Shown piece by piece: positions 12,665 through 15,411 of a DNA stretch of 15,411 nucleotides. Both the position numbers and the translations under genes were made by a program. Where the stretch lies: NCBI GenBank assembly GCA_934670115.1, contig CAKUOV010000050.1, forward strand, positions 1 through 15,411. The letters are read 5' to 3'. Below the pieces are notes generated by a model that was not told where the DNA came from, ran no database searches, and saw only the letters and a program-made list of their open reading frames with translations. How positions within the stretch are numbered: position 1 is the stretch's first letter; each line of letters starts with the position of its first letter. Source of the DNA: an uncultured Eggerthellaceae bacterium. GTDB lineage: Bacteria > Actinomycetota > Coriobacteriia > Coriobacteriales > Eggerthellaceae.

Positions 12665-13759
12665 ATGGAGCAGTCAGCAAACGAGATCAGGGTCACCCAT
12701 TTCACGTTTCCTTCGGTGTTGGGGGCCGCGCAATCGGCAGAGCAGCCCACGGTGGTTGGTAGCCACGGTGTGCTGTGGATGCCGCCGGCGGGACAGCCGG
12801 TGCGCGCGATTGTACAGATAACGCACGGCATGAGCGAACACATTGAACGCTACGACCACTTTGCGCGCTTCTTGGCGGCGCGCGGTTTTGCGGTGTGCGG
12901 GCAGGATAACATTGGGCATGGGAAATCGGTTGCTTCCCCTGATGATTGGGGGCATATTCCCGCACGCGGTGGCAAGAAAGCCCTGATAGAAAACGTGCAT
13001 GTGCTGCGCGGCATTATGGAGAAGCTGGTGACGCAAGAAGGGGTTGTCGCCGTGGATGATTCCGCGCGTGCGGTGGCGTCCGACGCCGCTACCGCCCCTT
13101 CGCCTGCCGTCGCTGTTGCGCCTGCCGATGCCGACGCCACCGCTCCTCTGCCATATTTCATGCTCGGCCACTCTATGGGCAGCTTTATTCTGCGCGATTA
13201 TCTGGCGCATTACGGCGCAGGCTTGGCGGGCGCTGTCATTTGCGGTACGGGTCATCAAAGTGCCGCTGTTGCCACGGCGGGTCTTGCTGCCGCGAAAGCG
13301 GTTGCCCGCGCGAAAGGCGAGCGCCACATAAGCGACACGCTGTTCAACCTGGCTGATGGCGCGTACGGCAAGGCCATTAAAGGCGCGCGTACCGAGCTTG
13401 ATTGGCTTTCGACGAACCCGATGGTGGTGGATGCCTACCTTGCCGACCCAGCCTGTGGTTTTCGCTTCTCGGCTGGTGCCTACATTGCGCTTACGGGCTT
13501 GCTTGTTGATGTGTCCAAGAAAAGCAACATCAACAGCATTCCCAAGGAGCTTCCGCTGTATTTGATTGCCGGTTCGGAAGATCCCGTGGGAGATCGCGGT
13601 CGCGGCGTGACGCGCGTGTTCAAGGAATACAAAGAAGCGGGCATCAAGGATGTGGATATGCGTCTGTATTTAGGGGCGCGCCACGAAATCTTAAACGAAG
13701 TCGATAAGGAAAAAGTATACGCTGACGTACTGAAATGGTTGGAGGCGCATCTCGCATGA
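12665..13759 (+). CDS. Alpha/beta hydrolase, monoacylglycerol lipase-like
   Basis: Probably a cytoplasmic serine esterase acting on monoacylglycerols or lysophospholipids. The 364-residue protein has the fold's landmarks: oxyanion segment THGMSEHIERYDHFA (53-67), DNIGHGKS (81-88), nucleophile elbow GHSMGS with S170, acid D306 in SEDPVGD, and H340 in GARHE. The HGMSEHxxRY and DxxGHGxS pattern is that of monoacylglycerol lipase/lysophospholipase (Hydrolase_4). No signal peptide is seen. An Ala/Pro/Asp-rich insert (about 131-162) sits just before the strand leading to the nucleophile and probably loops out. ATG 12665 has AAAAGAGG at 12653-12660; an in-frame TTG at 12587 would add 26 unconserved residues. 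Its last four bases overlap the glpK start, so its products may include the glycerol used by that kinase. The substrate is inference. Confidence 0.88.
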   Translation: MEQSANEIRVTHFTFPSVLGAAQSAEQPTVVGSHGVLWMPPAGQPVRAIVQITHGMSEHIERYDHFARFLAARGFAVCGQDNIGHGKSVASPDDWGHIPARGGKKALIENVHVLRGIMEKLVTQEGVVAVDDSARAVASDAATAPSPAVAVAPADADATAPLPYFMLGHSMGSFILRDYLAHYGAGLAGAVICGTGHQSAAVATAGLAAAKAVARAKGERHISDTLFNLADGAYGKAIKGARTELDWLSTNPMVVDAYLADPACGFRFSAGAYIALTGLLVDVSKKSNINSIPKELPLYLIAGSEDPVGDRGRGVTRVFKEYKEAGIKDVDMRLYLGARHEILNEVDKEKVYADVLKWLEAHLA

Positions 13760-15261
13760 AACGCTATGTAGTCACGCTTGACCAAGGCACAACGTCTTCG
13801 CGTGCCATGCTTATCGACAAGCAGGCGCATGTATGCGGCGTGGTGCAGCGCCCGTTTGAGCAGTTGTATCCGCAGCCGGGTTGGGTCGAGCACGATCCGC
13901 AGGAAATTTTGGCATCGCAGCTGGGCTCGCTTACGGAGCTGTTGGTGTCGCATCGTTTGACGGTCGATGATATTGATAGCATTGGCATCACGAATCAACG
14001 CGAGACTACGGTGGTGTGGAATCGCGAGACGGGCCAGCCGGTCTGCAATGCCATTGTATGGCAGTGCCGCCGCACGGCCGACATTGTGGAGCGCCTGTGC
14101 GGGGAAGAGGCAGTGAGCAAGGAAGTGCAGGCGCGCACGGGTCTTTTGCCCGATGCCTATTACTCCGCTAGCAAGATTCGCTGGATCCTGGATAATATTC
14201 CTGGTGCTCAAGAAGACGCTGAACAGGGGAAACTTGCATTCGGTACCATTGACTGCTGGCTTATTTGGACACTTACGCATGGGCGCGTGCATGCGACCGA
14301 CGTGACTAACGCCAGCCGCACCATGCTCTACAACATTCACGAAGGCTGCTGGGATCCGTGGCTCCTGCAGCTCTTCGGCATTCCTGCATCGCTTTTGCCC
14401 GAAGTGCGCCCGTCTGCCAGCATGTACGGCGTAACCACGCATCCGGCCATTCCCGACGGCATTCCCATTTGCGGCGTTGCGGGCGACCAACAGGCGGCGC
14501 TCTTCGGTCAATGCTGCTTTTCCCCTGGTCAAGCGAAGAATACATACGGTACGGGCTGCTTTTTGCTCATGAATACGGGTGCCACCCCCGCGCAATCCAC
14601 GCATAATCTGTCCACGACTATTGCGGCATCGGCGCCGGGCGTGGCACATACGGAATACGCCCTGGAAGGAAGCGTTTTCGTGGCGGGCGCACTTATGCAG
14701 TGGCTACGCGATGAGCTGGAGCTTATCAGCGATGTGGCTGAAACGGAAGAGCTTGCGCGTTCCGTGGAAGACACGAACGGCGTGTACGTGGTGCCGGCTT
14801 TCACCGGTTTGGGCGCGCCGTATTGGGATGCTCAGGCGCGCGGCGCTATTGTGGGGCTTACGCGCGGCGCGAAGCGCGCCCATATTGTGCGCGCGGCTCT
14901 GGAGGCGCTGGCATATCAGACAAGCGACCTGGTTATTGCCATGGAAGCCGATTCGGGCGTGACGCTTTCTCGTTTGTCCGTTGATGGTGGGGCATCGGCC
15001 AACAACTTCCTTATGCAATTCCAAAGCGATATTTTGGAGCGCGAGCTGCGTCGTCCGGTCAATACGGAAACCACGGCTCTTGGTGCGGCGTTTCTGGCGG
15101 GCCTGACAACGGGATTTTGGAAGGATTTGGACGCTATTTGCGCTTTGCGGTCGGCAGATACGCTGTTTCGTCCTAATATGGAGCATGACACCAGAATGAA
15201 GTTGTTGCGCGGTTGGGAACATGCCGTGCGCAGGACGAGGGGAGACCTTGATGAAAATTAG
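13756..15261 (+). CDS. glpK: Glycerol kinase
   Basis: Phosphorylates glycerol to sn-glycerol 3-phosphate with ATP in the cytoplasm. The 501-residue protein has the family's normal length and motifs: DQGTTSSRAM (9-18), GITNQRET (77-84) with R82, FGTIDCWLIW (162-171), GVAGDQQAALFGQ (240-252) with catalytic D244, NTYGTGCFLLMNTG (262-275), GLGAPYWD and VDGGASANNFLMQFQSDIL. The GGxR fructose-1,6-bisphosphate loop of the E. coli enzyme reads PDGIP here, and the histidine loop phosphorylated by HPr in many Firmicutes is not evident, so neither control is likely. ATG 13756 overlaps the hydrolase stop as ATGA with GGAGG at 13741-13745; a start 7 codons upstream lies before this site and is unlikely. 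The 3' end overlaps rpiB by 11 bases. Confidence 0.96.
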   Translation: MKRYVVTLDQGTTSSRAMLIDKQAHVCGVVQRPFEQLYPQPGWVEHDPQEILASQLGSLTELLVSHRLTVDDIDSIGITNQRETTVVWNRETGQPVCNAIVWQCRRTADIVERLCGEEAVSKEVQARTGLLPDAYYSASKIRWILDNIPGAQEDAEQGKLAFGTIDCWLIWTLTHGRVHATDVTNASRTMLYNIHEGCWDPWLLQLFGIPASLLPEVRPSASMYGVTTHPAIPDGIPICGVAGDQQAALFGQCCFSPGQAKNTYGTGCFLLMNTGATPAQSTHNLSTTIAASAPGVAHTEYALEGSVFVAGALMQWLRDELELISDVAETEELARSVEDTNGVYVVPAFTGLGAPYWDAQARGAIVGLTRGAKRAHIVRAALEALAYQTSDLVIAMEADSGVTLSRLSVDGGASANNFLMQFQSDILERELRRPVNTETTALGAAFLAGLTTGFWKDLDAICALRSADTLFRPNMEHDTRMKLLRGWEHAVRRTRGDLDEN

Positions 15262-15411
15262 CATCGCAAGCGATCACGCCGGTTTCGAGATGAAGCAGCT
15301 CATGATTGACTATTTGGTAAGCAAGGGCCACGATGTGATGGATTGCGGTTCCGATTCGGCGGACCGTTGCGATTACCCCGATTACGCCGCTGCGGGCTGC
15401 GCGCCGGTTGT
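15251..15411 (+). CDS. rpiB: Ribose-5-phosphate isomerase B, cut by window end
   Basis: Interconverts ribose 5-phosphate and ribulose 5-phosphate in the pentose phosphate pathway. Only the first 53 residues are present. They show the LacAB_rpiB start: ISIASDHAGFEMKQLM (3-18) with the conserved Asp-His pair, a GHDVMDCGS turn, and DYPDYA. The usual catalytic cysteine lies beyond the window. ATG 15251 follows GAGGGGAG (15237-15244) and overlaps the glpK end by 11 bases, so the two genes are very likely co-transcribed. The family also contains galactose-6-phosphate isomerase subunits, but the context and DYPDYA favour RpiB. Confidence 0.9.
   Translation, partial: MKISIASDHAGFEMKQLMIDYLVSKGHDVMDCGSDSADRCDYPDYAAAGCAPV

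Noticed and set aside
13480..14649. 389-residue minus-strand frame across the hydrolase and glpK
   Set aside because: Opposite two well-supported genes; no domain and typical antisense composition.
1..15411. tRNA genes, CRISPR arrays, transposase genes, phage or defence genes
   Set aside because: No cloverleaf-like sequence, no regularly spaced identical repeats with unique spacers, and no transposase or defence domains were seen. The 18-base array in tsaC is directly tandem with no spacers.

Overview
The window looks like a stretch of an anaerobic, moderately GC-rich Gram-positive chromosome. The protein set and style (GatCAB amidotransferase, a stand-alone LarB, an uncharacterised three-span membrane protein, a small HEAT-like protein) fit best with Coriobacteriia/Eggerthellales (Actinomycetota). 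That placement is inference from protein style, not from a marker gene. All convincing genes are on the + strand. There are no tRNA or rRNA genes, insertion sequences or CRISPR arrays.

Layout. (1) Positions 1-106 hold the tail of an unidentified upstream unit and a strong intrinsic terminator. (2) A 347-base gap with inverted and tandem repeats ends in a promoter (TATACT at 412) for a 187-residue HEAT/ARM-like protein of unknown function (454-1017), which is closed by its own terminator. (3) An extended -10 promoter drives an NAD-type isocitrate dehydrogenase (1101-2189), followed after 230 bases by aconitase A (2420-5179, TTG start). Together these form the oxidative citrate-to-2-oxoglutarate branch; citrate synthase is not in the window. 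(4) A 287-base gap has a strong hairpin, then a palindrome (CTTATGA-N6-TCATAAG) abutting a second TATACT promoter in front of a 630-residue membrane protein with a large outside domain (5467-7359). (5) gatC-gatA-gatB (7594-10982) are packed stop-to-start and closed by a terminator; they make the tRNA-dependent amidotransferase. (6) larB (11158-11865) and a TsaC/YrdC-family threonylcarbamoyl-AMP synthase gene (11865-12554) overlap as TAATG. (7) A monoacylglycerol-lipase-like alpha/beta hydrolase (12665-13759), glycerol kinase (13756-15261) and the start of ribose-5-phosphate isomerase B (15251 to the window end) overlap as ATGA and by 11 bases. The hydrolase could release glycerol for the kinase next to it.

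The most distinctive property is not a new multi-gene system but recurrent short-repeat and low-complexity expansion in and around conserved genes. Examples are a 6 x 18-base array that forms the TsaC N-terminus and repeats its start codon, an Ala-rich insert in aconitase next to its active-site VGTDSHT segment, an Ala/Pro insert in the hydrolase just before its nucleophile elbow, a 16-base tandem duplication across the icd stop, and a 30-base tandem repeat upstream of gatC whose two copies differ almost only at third codon positions of one frame. No previously undescribed defence, biosynthetic or mobile system can be supported from this sequence.
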